Positions 17,451-25,101 of a stretch of DNA of 40,997 bases are shown in pieces. Numbering within the stretch: the stretch's first letter is position 1; the number at the start of each line of letters is the position of its first letter. Under the pieces are notes generated by a model. It did not search any database. It saw only the letters and a list, made by a program, of their open reading frames with translations, and was not told the DNA's origin. Source of the DNA: Pyrinomonadaceae bacterium (lineage in GTDB: Bacteria > Acidobacteriota > Blastocatellia > Pyrinomonadales > Pyrinomonadaceae); contig JAMQPH010000866.1 in assembly GCA_023717605.1 (NCBI GenBank), positions 1-40,997 of the forward strand, written 5' to 3'. Both the position numbers and the translations under genes were made by a program.

Positions 17451-17710
17451 TAATGGGACCTTTCGCTTATTGCCAAGATTGACGATCGCCGTTTGCGTCC
17501 GATGATCAGGGCCAGGAGACTGGCCACTGTTCGGAAGTGCCCTCAATTGTTAGCACTAACACGCAGTGAACATCAAAATTGCCGGTTGGCAATCTGCGTG
17601 GTCTCTAACTTCCGGCAGAGTAAGAACCAAAAGACTGTCAGATTCATGGTGCAGCAGATTAATTTCATCCGAAGTATGTCATTTGGTATATCTACCAACA
17701 CCTCAGCAGC

Positions 17711-18316
17711 TCAAGAACCATCTGTCTCGTCCTTTCGGTACCAAAAGTATAATGAGGGTATAAGATAGAAGACCATCCAGTGCCCTGAGAACCCCCTCAG
17801 CACGTACGCGTTCTGGCGCTCATAGTCCTCCTCGGAGAGCTCTCTAATCACGTCACCGTGATTGTGGAGCACATACTTACCGTCACGCTCCTGGGGCACT
17901 CCACCGTCCGAGAGAAAGAAGAACAAGGCGAAGTTTATTAAGGCGTAAGCGAAGAACGCCTTAGTCAAGTATCCTGCCCAAGGTGGGATGAGAGCGAAGA
18001 TCTCGCGCCGGAAATCCTTCTTCGTCGTAAAACCTTGAGCAACAAACATTGGGATGAACATTACGAAGATGCCTAAGTGCAATACCCACACCCAAGGGAT
18101 ATGACGCGCCGGGTTGATCCCGAGGAATGTCGTAAGGTGAACGAGAAGGCTAGTGAAGAAGCCGATGAAAGCTGTTATGGAGAACGCTCTTTTCAACGTC
18201 GGGTTTTTGGCTTCTAATTTAACAGCGGATAAGCATCTAGGATTGTACAACGAATCAGCAACAGAACCAGGGGATTCGTTATCGACGCTCAATGCAATAC
18301 AGCGCCAGTTTTTCAT
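17711..18316 (-). CDS. Hypothetical membrane protein, start uncertain
   Basis: The well-formed part begins at KRAFSITAFIGFFTSLLVHLTTFLG and has four hydrophobic segments: that one, VWVLHLGIFVMFIPMFVAQG, LTKAFFAYALINFALFFFLS, and a last one near the C-terminus (GHWMVFYLIPSLYFWY). Between the third and fourth lies a polar, charged loop (about 45 residues) with YVLHNHGDVIRELSEEDYERQNAYV. I do not recognise a family. The ATG at 18316 is given as start, but the first 40 residues it adds are unlike a membrane-protein N-terminus. A TTG at 18196, just before the first helix, is an alternative. Neither has a strong ribosome site. It is divergent from the bactofilin gene. Confidence 0.6.
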   Translation of the reverse strand: MKNWRCIALSVDNESPGSVADSLYNPRCLSAVKLEAKNPTLKRAFSITAFIGFFTSLLVHLTTFLGINPARHIPWVWVLHLGIFVMFIPMFVAQGFTTKKDFRREIFALIPPWAGYLTKAFFAYALINFALFFFLSDGGVPQERDGKYVLHNHGDVIRELSEEDYERQNAYVLRGFSGHWMVFYLIPSLYFWYRKDETDGS

Positions 18317-18531
18317 ACTGGCGGTAATAACAATCTCTCTTCTAACACCGCTCCGGCTGCCTCCGAACGGCAACCCAATCGCAACATCCAAACAATGTGC
18401 TGGGTGTTATAGTTCCGGCAACTTTAGGAATTCTTCCATTCTCCCTGATTCCCGAGGGGCCAGAGACGGCAACGCCACTCCTGAGCGCCACCTCCATTTA
18501 TTCAAGAAAGAATTGAAAGAAGGACGAATTG

Positions 18532-18930
18532 ATGAGTAGTCAGGCAGTTTCCCGGAGCGAGGAACCTCGTGAGCGCCCAAGTACGGCGAAAGAAAATTGG
18601 CTCGGCTTCGTCGGTGATATCGTGAAGTTTACCGGCGAGGTGAGCTTCAAATCTATGCTGCGGATTGATGGGAAATTCTCAGGGAACGTGAGCTCTGCGG
18701 ATGGCACACTAATCGTTAGCAACGGGGCCCAAGTTACCGAGGCGGTAATAAACGTTGCGGTTGCAAAGATAAACGGAACTGTCGAAGGCGATATCAAGGC
18801 CAGTAAAGAACTTGTGCTCGGCCCCACCGCAAGCGTTACCGGGACTCTTTCAGCGCCCGCTTTGGTCGTCCAGGAAGGGGCGCGTTTCAACGGCAACTGC
18901 CGGAGGATAGAATTCATCCCGGAGCGTTGA
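18532..18930 (+). CDS. Bactofilin (polymer-forming cytoskeletal protein)
   Basis: 132 aa. A polar, probably disordered N-terminus (1-22) precedes a right-handed beta-helix. This is seen as regular six-residue-like rungs of hydrophobic and glycine residues: IVKFTGEVSFKSMLRIDGKF, GNVSSADGTLIVSNGAQV, EAVINVAVAKINGTVEGDI, KASKELVLGPTASVTGTL. The size and the phrase GDIKASKELVLGPTASVTG are typical of the bactofilin domain. Bactofilins polymerise without nucleotide at the membrane and organise cell-wall enzymes or surface structures. AAGGA lies 7 nt before the ATG at 18532; a TTG 3 nt earlier is less likely. It stands alone, without a linked M23 peptidase. Confidence 0.93.
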   Translation: MSSQAVSRSEEPRERPSTAKENWLGFVGDIVKFTGEVSFKSMLRIDGKFSGNVSSADGTLIVSNGAQVTEAVINVAVAKINGTVEGDIKASKELVLGPTASVTGTLSAPALVVQEGARFNGNCRRIEFIPER

Positions 18931-19106
18931 AAGCAGTCGTCCAGACTGTAACGTTTACACCTCAGCTTTTTTCACCGACAGATCCCGTCTACTCCAAAAT
19001 ATTCAGCCTTGATCTGGGTCGACCCGTCGGAAGCACGATTGTTCTCTGTCCAAAGTCGCTCCAAGGCTCTCCGCAAACTGTTCTGTGCTTCGTCACCGAG
19101 TCCTGG

Positions 19107-20492
19107 TTACTTATACCGGCGGCCATGCTTGATCACGATATCGACGTCCTGCAGCAGATCGATGTGCCGTAACACATCGCCGCGCACCGCGATGATGTCC
19201 GCATACTTCCCTTCACTGACCGTTCCCACCTGATCCGAGACCCTCATCATAACTGATGGCCAGTAGGTCGCCGCACGAATCGCGACCATAGGATCGATGT
19301 TGAATTCATTGACCCAGGCATCAAGTTCCCGCCACGTGGTCTGACTATGAAAGTTCATTGGGATACCGCTGTCGGTTCCAATCAATAGCACGACACCTGA
19401 CTCAGACAGTTGCCGAATCTTGCGGTTTAACGTAGGCCGGCGGGCAGGAGTGATCTGGTAGTAACCAAGGCGGTCAGGATTTCGGAGCGAAGCTTTGATA
19501 TCTGCAACTATCGACGCGGGCAGACCCAAATGCCACGACGGATCATCGAGTTGTTCCGGATTGTCTCGTACGTTCTCGTAATTGAGCAGCCCTTGAACTG
19601 TTGGCGTCCAAAATAGTGGACCGAGGCTCATCTTCGCCGTGCGCTCGCGAATCAACGCGATCACGTCCGGTGGATACTCAGGCGCCGTCGCCAGGCCGGT
19701 ATGCTCGAAGCAGTCCACTCCTACTTGCAACCCACGACGGATTTCCTCAGGACGATGGGAATGAGCCACGACCGTAAGCTTGTGCTTGTGCGCTTCGTCC
19801 ACAACGGCCTGAAGCTCATCCATCGTCATCTGATCCTGATCGATTAGTTTGATCAGATCGACTCCGGCCTCGGCCAGGTTGCGTACCTTGGCGCGCGCAT
19901 CGTCCGCCCCTTTCACGCCCCAACGAACATACTCGGTGCCCGGATATGGTTCGTGCTGAATAAACGGTCCGGACACATAGAGAGTTGGGCCGGGAATCTC
20001 GCCTTTCTTAATTCGATCGCGAACCGCAAGAATCGGTTTCAGTGGTGCTCCCAGATCGCGAGCACTGGTCACGCCGGCGAGAAGCAGTTGCCTGGCGGAA
20101 GATGGCATGATGACTGATTCCATCTGCGGCGGGTAAGTCTTGTCCCAGTGGGCATAGTCGCTGTGGCCATTAATCATCAGGTGGACATGCATGTCCCATA
20201 GGCCTGGCAAAACCGTCATGCCTTCAGTGGAAATGACTTCAGCGCCTGACGGGATTGCCAGCAGACCAACCTGGCCCACTGCTTTGATCCGCTCTCCGTC
20301 AAGGATGACGACGCTGTTCCGAATGGGCTTGCTGCCAAAGCCATCAATGAGCGTTCCCCCCACCAATGCTTTGACGCCTTTGGATTGTGCTTCCGCGCTG
20401 GATTGCGCGTGCAGATTCGAAGAGTAAATGATGACAGCCACCGCCAACAGGACCAGCGGCGGCAGTGGCTGAAAGCGTCGCAATGTTTTCAT
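19107..20492 (-). CDS. Exported amidohydrolase (imidazolonepropionase-like)
   Basis: About 461 aa from the ATG at 20492, which has GGAGAACC just upstream; an earlier in-frame start at 20513 lacks this. Residues 1-29 are a signal peptide (hydrophobic PLVLLAVAVIIYSS, cleavage near LHAQ). The amidohydrolase TIM barrel shows the first metal site GLWDMHVHL (about 95-103), a lysine in GVDLIKLIDQD that could be the carboxylated bridge, AHSHRPEEI (about 243), EHTGLA (about 262) and the catalytic aspartate in LIGTDSGIP (about 372). The N-terminal strand LVGGTLIDGFG and the C-terminal GKYADIIAV close the usual beta-sandwich. Such secreted enzymes often cleave dipeptides or cyclic amides; the substrate here is unknown. 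Confidence 0.9.
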   Translation of the reverse strand: MKTLRRFQPLPPLVLLAVAVIIYSSNLHAQSSAEAQSKGVKALVGGTLIDGFGSKPIRNSVVILDGERIKAVGQVGLLAIPSGAEVISTEGMTVLPGLWDMHVHLMINGHSDYAHWDKTYPPQMESVIMPSSARQLLLAGVTSARDLGAPLKPILAVRDRIKKGEIPGPTLYVSGPFIQHEPYPGTEYVRWGVKGADDARAKVRNLAEAGVDLIKLIDQDQMTMDELQAVVDEAHKHKLTVVAHSHRPEEIRRGLQVGVDCFEHTGLATAPEYPPDVIALIRERTAKMSLGPLFWTPTVQGLLNYENVRDNPEQLDDPSWHLGLPASIVADIKASLRNPDRLGYYQITPARRPTLNRKIRQLSESGVVLLIGTDSGIPMNFHSQTTWRELDAWVNEFNIDPMVAIRAATYWPSVMMRVSDQVGTVSEGKYADIIAVRGDVLRHIDLLQDVDIVIKHGRRYK

Positions 20493-20523
20493 GGTTCTCC
20501 GTTTGGCTAGCAAAAACGATCCT

Positions 20524-20584
20524 CGAAATCACACGAAGTAACACGAACCAAGGCATCCATTTCGTGCCGTTTCGTGTGATTTCG
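20524..20584. repeat. Imperfect inverted repeat with 10-bp periodicity
   Basis: Arms 20524-20547 and 20561-20584 are complementary at 20 of 24 positions (CGAAATCACACGAA and CACGAA match; a 4-nt block differs). Inside the arms TTCGTG recurs every 10 bp, so this is also a short decamer tandem repeat. It lies about 30 nt upstream of the exported amidohydrolase start codon, in the 240-bp gap before the phosphatase gene. It may form a hairpin or act as a binding site. Confidence 0.7.
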
Positions 20585-20732
20585 TGAATCGTATTTTGTT
20601 TTTCGGCAACCTGCCGGGCCGTTGCCCATGGCTTTCACATTTCGCAGGTTTGGCGGTTCGGAACTGGGTTTTTGCACGTCGCTCTAACCTCTCAGCCAAA
20701 CTGAATCACTAACGAGGGCGCGGCTGATGGAA

Positions 20733-21248
20733 TTACTTCCGGTGTTTCTCGATGTACTTGCGAGCGAATTCGTTCAAATGGGGGCTTTCGCGCAGCCCGA
20801 TCTTCTTCGCTTCTTCTTCCGCCGCCTCCAGCTTCCAACCGTCCCGCAATACCCTGCGGATCATCCAAAAAGCCCCGACACGTATGGCCGCGGTGCAGTG
20901 AATGAAGGCAGGGCGGTTCTCCGGGTCGTCGGTGATCTTCAAGAACTCTGTAGCCTGTTCCTCTTTAGGCTCGGCAAAGACGACTGGAATATTGAAGTAG
21001 CGTAGACCCAATTCCTTCGCCTTCGCTTCTTCTTCGGCGGCGCGGTGCTCACCTGGTGTTCGTAGATTGATGATCGCTTTAACGCCCTCCGCTTTCAACT
21101 GCTCCAGATGCTCAAGTCGTGGTTGACCACCAGTACAGAACTGGTCGTTGATGCGGACGAAGTTTCTGATCGGTTGAACTTCTTGTTGCCCAGTTACTGA
21201 TGCAGTCGCGAGCAACAGCAGGACAAGAATGGCTTTCATTATTCTCAT
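20733..21248 (-). CDS. Exported dual-specificity-phosphatase-like protein
   Basis: 171 aa. A signal peptide covers about residues 1-20 (MKAILVLLLLATASVTG). The mature protein has the small phosphatase fold seen in DUF442/BLH-type proteins: FCTGGQPRLEHLEQLKAEGVKAIINLR (in part 37-63), FNIPVVFAEP (about 89-98) and the P-loop FIHCTAAIRVG (about 118-128). The loop has four, not five, residues between Cys120 and Arg125, as in that subgroup, in place of the classical CX5R. The general-acid aspartate is not obvious. It would act on phosphorylated proteins or small molecules outside the cytoplasm, but the substrate is unknown. GGAGG lies about 8 nt before the first ATG. The 110-bp repeat at 21288-21397 lies just upstream. 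Confidence 0.82.
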   Translation of the reverse strand: MRIMKAILVLLLLATASVTGQQEVQPIRNFVRINDQFCTGGQPRLEHLEQLKAEGVKAIINLRTPGEHRAAEEEAKAKELGLRYFNIPVVFAEPKEEQATEFLKITDDPENRPAFIHCTAAIRVGAFWMIRRVLRDGWKLEAAEEEAKKIGLRESPHLNEFARKYIEKHRK

Positions 21249-21287
21249 TGCTTGAGCCTCCGAATATTCTGGACTCCTATGGGATTA

Positions 21288-21397
21288 ATTGTAGGGGCGT
21301 CCATCCGTGGCCGCCCCGCGTTTGCGCAACTCACTTCCTTCGTGATCACCCTCGTCTGTGCAACGTTGGGGTGCCCACGGAGGGACACCCCTACAAT
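21288..21397. repeat. 110-bp palindromic element, ATTGTAGGGG family, copy 3
   Basis: Same termini, length and internal order as the copy at 16949-17058: left arm ATTGTAGGGGCG...CCGTGGCCGCCC, core with TTGCGCAACTCACTTC, right arm GGGGTGCCCACGGAGGGACACCCCTACAAT. Differences are concentrated between the arms. It sits 25 nt downstream of the stop of the zinc-ribbon membrane protein (minus strand, stop at 21422) and upstream of the phosphatase gene. Confidence 0.9.
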
Positions 21398-21421
21398 ATT
21401 CGTGCGACGTGAGTACATTCT

Positions 21422-21838
21422 TCAATCGAGGAATCTGACCATGCTCCCAATTAGCAATAGTAGCCCGGCCACCACGAACATAGTAACCCTCAGAATCTTA
21501 TTTGGCTTACCAAACCAGATCTGCCATGCCCCGGCCGCCACGCTCACTAAACCGAACGCGATCACGAGTCCAAAGATTGCAAAAATGAACAGAACGTCCT
21601 CCGGCCCGCCGGTAAACCTTGACGAATTTCCCGGCTGACCCGAACCCGCAATGATGCCTCCTAAAATAATCCCAAGGCCGCCCATAAAAATGACAAGGAA
21701 GCTCCCCAGCAGGACCAGCACCCACCCGAGGATGCGCACCTTCTTCGCGGATTGCAGCGTGCGGCCGCAGTTTGGACATTTGGCGAGAGACTCAGTGGTT
21801 TCGAAATCGCACTTGGGACAACTGAGTGTTAAACTCAC
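21422..21838 (-). CDS. Zinc-ribbon membrane protein
   Basis: 138 aa. The N-terminus holds a zinc ribbon, CPKC at 7-10 and CPNC at 21-24, presumably in the cytoplasm. Three hydrophobic segments follow: about 37-65 (GWVLVLLGSFLVIFMGGLGIILGGIIAG), 82-108 (VLFIFAIFGLVIAFGLVSVAAG) and 116-135 (RVTMFVVAGLLLLIGSMV). The function is not known; similar zinc-ribbon/transmembrane proteins are common and uncharacterised. The start is GTG at 21838, supported by GAGGT about 8 nt upstream. The alpha/beta hydrolase gene ends 24 nt upstream on the same strand, so the two may be cotranscribed. Confidence 0.75.
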   Translation of the reverse strand: MSLTLSCPKCDFETTESLAKCPNCGRTLQSAKKVRILGWVLVLLGSFLVIFMGGLGIILGGIIAGSGQPGNSSRFTGGPEDVLFIFAIFGLVIAFGLVSVAAGAWQIWFGKPNKILRVTMFVVAGLLLLIGSMVRFLD

Positions 21839-21861
21839 AGCCGCTACCTCGCTACTAAGAC

Positions 21862-22605
21862 TTACCTGTTGAACTGATGTTCTTCATAGCGCGGCTCGCC
21901 GGTGAGTTCGTATTTCTTTAAGAACTCCCAGGCGCTGCGATTGATCTCAGGCGCTTTATCGTAGTACCAATGCGTGTGACCTTTTATCTCAGTGAGTTCT
22001 GAGTTGAAGCCCTCGGCGTTTAGGGCATCGCGCGTGGCCCGAACCACTGTTAGCGGAAAGAAACTGTCATTCGTCCCTACGAAAATCGCGATCGGGATCT
22101 TGCGCTTTGCCATCTCAATAAGCTGATTGTCCTGGCGGCCGCTTAGAGCTCCAGCATGGATTGCGGTGGCGGCGAAGTACTGAGACTCAAACAGCGAGAG
22201 ATACAGAGCCTGTCCAGCGCCGGCCGAGTGCCCGAACAGATAAACACGGCGCGCACTAACGGGGTACCGGGCTTTAAGCTCCTCGACGAGCTCGTGAATA
22301 AAGTCGGGCCGGTCCCCGGGTATGTTCCAGCCCTGTGAGTTCAAGGCGTCTGGCCCAACGATAATGGCCTTTTCTTTCTTAGCCAGGTCCTTCCACTTCT
22401 CAACAAGTGAGAGACCATTGCGCCCGGAACCGTGAAGCAAAACGATCAATGGCGACGGTGCCGTAAGTTTCTCGGGTACGAACAGGTAGTAAGCTCGCTT
22501 CTTCCCCTTTGAAGTTATCAACTCCTTCGAGATCTCTTGTGATGAAACAGGGCATGCGAGAAGAGCGATTAACATTGTAGAGAGAAGTAGGGCATAGAAT
22601 TTCAC
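21862..22605 (-). CDS. Exported alpha/beta hydrolase (PHB-depolymerase/esterase-like)
   Basis: 247 aa. The signal peptide is about residues 1-22 (LLLSTMLIALLACPVSSQ). The alpha/beta hydrolase core shows the oxyanion segment LIVLLHGSGRNG (about 54-64), the nucleophile elbow LFGHSAGAGQAL (about 122-133, Ser near 126), the acid region FVGTNDSFFP (about 188) and the histidine in IKGHTHWYYDKAPEIN (about 217). This arrangement matches LpqC/Fes-type esterases and PHB depolymerase-like proteins. It probably cleaves esters outside the cytoplasm; the substrate is not known. The start is GTG at 22605 with AGAGGTG upstream. Confidence 0.87.
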   Translation of the reverse strand: MKFYALLLSTMLIALLACPVSSQEISKELITSKGKKRAYYLFVPEKLTAPSPLIVLLHGSGRNGLSLVEKWKDLAKKEKAIIVGPDALNSQGWNIPGDRPDFIHELVEELKARYPVSARRVYLFGHSAGAGQALYLSLFESQYFAATAIHAGALSGRQDNQLIEMAKRKIPIAIFVGTNDSFFPLTVVRATRDALNAEGFNSELTEIKGHTHWYYDKAPEINRSAWEFLKKYELTGEPRYEEHQFNR

Positions 22606-22689
22606 AAATCACCTCTAGGTTTTTGTCATTATGATTTCAGCAAGATCTCCGCCAGGCGAAGGTGCGGGTAAGGTACAAATAGCCTCAGC

Positions 22690-23118
22690 CTATTTGTATA
22701 GACTGCGAACGCCAATCGCCGCAATATAGATCCAGCCCAATAATACGGCCGTGTAAATAACCCATCCCGCAATCTCTGAGCCTATGAATCCGTAAATACG
22801 CCCTGGGCGATCTTTAAACTGTCCCCGTGTCATTCCCAGCTCACTCTCTAATTCACCACCTATAGATATCAGGTATTTACATCTTTGAATGCCTCGCAAC
22901 TCATAGAAGAACAGGCCCAACGTCACAAACATTCCGAATGCCCCTGCCGCCAGCAGATGTGATGAGTTAACCGAGTCGGTTTTGTTGAGTAGCAGGGAAA
23001 TTCCTGTTCCGGACACGATTGGAATCAAGGCCAGCAGCTTCCCTCGAAAATCCGAGATAGCATGATAACTCTTGCAGACCTCTGTGTATGCAGTGAGTAG
23101 TGCCTGCCCTTGTTCCAT
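22690..23118 (-). CDS. Hypothetical three-helix membrane protein
   Basis: 142 aa. An N-terminal amphipathic helix (1-25, TAYTEVCKSYHAISDFRGK) is followed by hydrophobic segments at about 27-44 (LLALIPIVSGTGISLLL), 54-74 (LLAAGAFGMFVTLGLFFYEL) and 110-137 (GSEIAGWVIYTAVLLGWIYIAAIGV). A polar loop with two cysteine- or glycine-containing stretches (RGIQRCKYLISIGGELE) separates helices two and three. AGAGGT lies 7 nt before the ATG. It follows the glycosyltransferase gene by 34 nt on the same strand. The layout resembles many small uncharacterised membrane proteins; no family name can be given. Confidence 0.65.
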   Translation of the reverse strand: MEQGQALLTAYTEVCKSYHAISDFRGKLLALIPIVSGTGISLLLNKTDSVNSSHLLAAGAFGMFVTLGLFFYELRGIQRCKYLISIGGELESELGMTRGQFKDRPGRIYGFIGSEIAGWVIYTAVLLGWIYIAAIGVRSLYK

Positions 23119-23152
23119 ACTCGATACCTCTTCTGTTAACCAAACAAATCGA

Positions 23153-24466
23153 CTAGTACCTTGCCGTCGGACGTCTTTCGCCTAAGATACGGTAGTCCTT
23201 CTGGTCAATAGCTGCTTGAGGAATACTTCGATTTACGTAGAGAGAAATACGAGAATAATTATGAGCCGCAAACCCTGCCTGAAATATGATACCGGAAACG
23301 ATAAATATCTTGGCGAGTGTTCGCCAGCGGGTATTCCGCAGCAGCTTATTCCAGCAATACATACTGTAAAGGATGACAATGGGAAAGGTCACATAAAAAG
23401 TATGAGCAGCGGGGTCTCTAAAAGCAAACATGAAGATCACATAAAGCAGAATCACTGTGAATAGCGTTAGGTACTTAATGGCTTTCCAATCACTTTGCAT
23501 ATGCGTCCTGGAAAACCACATCACGATCAAGCCAATCGGCTGCAAGATTCCAATGATAAACAGAAATAGGATGAATGGGACCAGCCATACTTCTTCCTTA
23601 ATAAATTCGAGACGCTTTACCGTATTACGGCCTAAAAAACGTGGGACCTCGAAACTAGCGAAAGACAAAAACCGACCGAGAACGCCCTCGACAATATTGA
23701 GATGCGTTAGCAAGTTGGCAGGGTTTAGTTGAACGGTGTGATTGGTTCCTCCCAGGCCCTCTACCAGACCGTATTTAAGAAATGTCGGTACGAGGAAAGC
23801 TCCACTTAATATGGCCCCCAGCGTGAAAAAAGAGAGGGCCTTTAGAAGACTCTCACCCAGCCTATATTGTAAATAGAAGGAGACTAGTGCATAGGGCACT
23901 AGAACTACCCATGACATATGAAACTGCATCACCCAAAACAACGATACTCCCATCATCAAGTTGGCCCAACTGAGCGGGATTAAGTTTTTCCTGAGTTGGG
24001 GGTATGTTTCCAGCGCCCCTACAAAGAAGAGAATGCTTCCAGGTAGCAGATAAGAAGGGTTGACGATATGCGTAGAAAAGTTGAGCGTCCAGGGAGCGAT
24101 CATCAACCATGACCAGACAAACCACACCGGAATTTCTGGCAAGCGTTTTATCGAATACCATGCCAGAAGACAGAGGCTGGCAAAAGACAAAACATTCAGC
24201 AGAATGAATGGCGACTCAGGAATCGGGAGCAGGTAGAGTGGAAGCCCCACTATTAGACCCTGTAGCGCCCCTGGTATCTGAATATAGTCAGTTATATGTG
24301 GGCCAAAGTACGGCCACTCTCCGGTGGTGTAGAACTTGAGACCAGTTAGATAAATCTGCTTCTCATCATTGGTCCAAAATTCAGAACACAATCCAAAGCC
24401 CAAGCGAAAAAAGAACGCTACGGCAAGGAGAGTTATGAAGACTCTTCGTTGTTTCAAACTCTTCAT
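23153..24466 (-). CDS. GT-C-like membrane glycosyltransferase (PMT/ArnT type)
   Basis: 437 aa, strongly hydrophobic with about ten transmembrane segments. The first helix (8-26) is followed by a short loop with EFWTNDEKQIYLTGLKFYTTGEWPYFGP (in part 29-56). The Asp-Glu pair there, after the first helix, is the position of the catalytic acid in GT-C enzymes that use lipid-linked sugars. The remaining order of long hydrophobic segments, broken by short polar loops and ending in a soluble tail (about 400-437), also fits. It would transfer a sugar from a polyprenyl donor to a cell-surface acceptor; donor and acceptor are unknown. By eye the gene is more AT-rich than its neighbours, which could mean transfer. 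The family call rests on topology and the DE motif. Confidence 0.65.
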   Translation of the reverse strand: MKSLKQRRVFITLLAVAFFFRLGFGLCSEFWTNDEKQIYLTGLKFYTTGEWPYFGPHITDYIQIPGALQGLIVGLPLYLLPIPESPFILLNVLSFASLCLLAWYSIKRLPEIPVWFVWSWLMIAPWTLNFSTHIVNPSYLLPGSILFFVGALETYPQLRKNLIPLSWANLMMGVSLFWVMQFHMSWVVLVPYALVSFYLQYRLGESLLKALSFFTLGAILSGAFLVPTFLKYGLVEGLGGTNHTVQLNPANLLTHLNIVEGVLGRFLSFASFEVPRFLGRNTVKRLEFIKEEVWLVPFILFLFIIGILQPIGLIVMWFSRTHMQSDWKAIKYLTLFTVILLYVIFMFAFRDPAAHTFYVTFPIVILYSMYCWNKLLRNTRWRTLAKIFIVSGIIFQAGFAAHNYSRISLYVNRSIPQAAIDQKDYRILGERRPTARY

Positions 24467-24552
24467 AAAATCCGAAGCAACTCCGCGCCTGCCGCCACGG
24501 GTATCTCTTCTCTCCGGAGCACATAAACCGAAATGGTGAACTAGATTGGCTT

Positions 24553-25011
24553 TTATCCTGAAAATACGCTGAAAGCGTGCAAGGCGAGATTGGATTCCAA
24601 GGCGTATCCGTTGTCACCTGGCCACACCCCGCCCATGTCATACTCACCCAAACCATGACACAGCAATAGACGACCGGCCACGGTTTCATAATCTCTCGTC
24701 TTTGGAAGCTCAGCCATGAATGCCAGGGCCTGGCTACTGACATCATCGGAAGAAGTGGCGTTCTGCAAATCTCTCGCCTGGCCAGACAAGAACCACCGCT
24801 CATGATTGCCGATAACCGCGGCCGCCCCGTACTGTTGAAGCAGTTGGCAACAACGATCGACGCTACCCACACCATCAGCAATATCACCAACGGCCATGAT
24901 GAGATCAAGATTAAACTTGGCGAGGAACTCGAGCGCGGCTTGCAGGAGGCGGTCTTCAGCATGAATATCGCCGATGATGCCGATACGCCGTAGTTGTCCT
25001 TCACCGAGCAT
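24553..25011 (-). CDS. Metallophosphoesterase, C-terminally shortened
   Basis: About 152 aa from the ATG at 25011. Calcineurin-like motifs are present in order: GDIHA (about 14-18), VGDIADG (about 41-47), GNHE (about 68-71) and LLCHGLGEYDMGG (about 114-126). The usual last motif, GHxH about 40-60 residues further on, is missing because the frame stops after HAFSVFSG. Family members are usually 200-250 aa. In a shifted frame the minus strand stays open past this stop, so a frameshift in a decaying gene is possible. Without the last histidines one metal site is incomplete. It lies 86 nt upstream of the glycosyltransferase start on the same strand. Confidence 0.7.
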   Translation of the reverse strand: MLGEGQLRRIGIIGDIHAEDRLLQAALEFLAKFNLDLIMAVGDIADGVGSVDRCCQLLQQYGAAAVIGNHERWFLSGQARDLQNATSSDDVSSQALAFMAELPKTRDYETVAGRLLLCHGLGEYDMGGVWPGDNGYALESNLALHAFSVFSG

Positions 25012-25101
25012 GAGCAAGTAGTAACGCGTTCACATCAATATCGTTAGTAACAACCGGGAGGCGTGTTCTCGAAACGCTTCATGGGGGCACCCTAATGGAA
25101 G

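Noticed and set aside
1-21397. Insertion sequence or integron in connection with the 110-bp elements
   Set aside because: There is no transposase or integrase gene in the window and no clear target-site duplication, so only a non-autonomous repeat is claimed.
24381-25004. Long minus-strand frame overlapping the metallophosphoesterase
   Set aside because: Composition is unlike a protein and all family motifs are in the other frame. Its end may, however, preserve remains of the lost phosphoesterase C-terminus.
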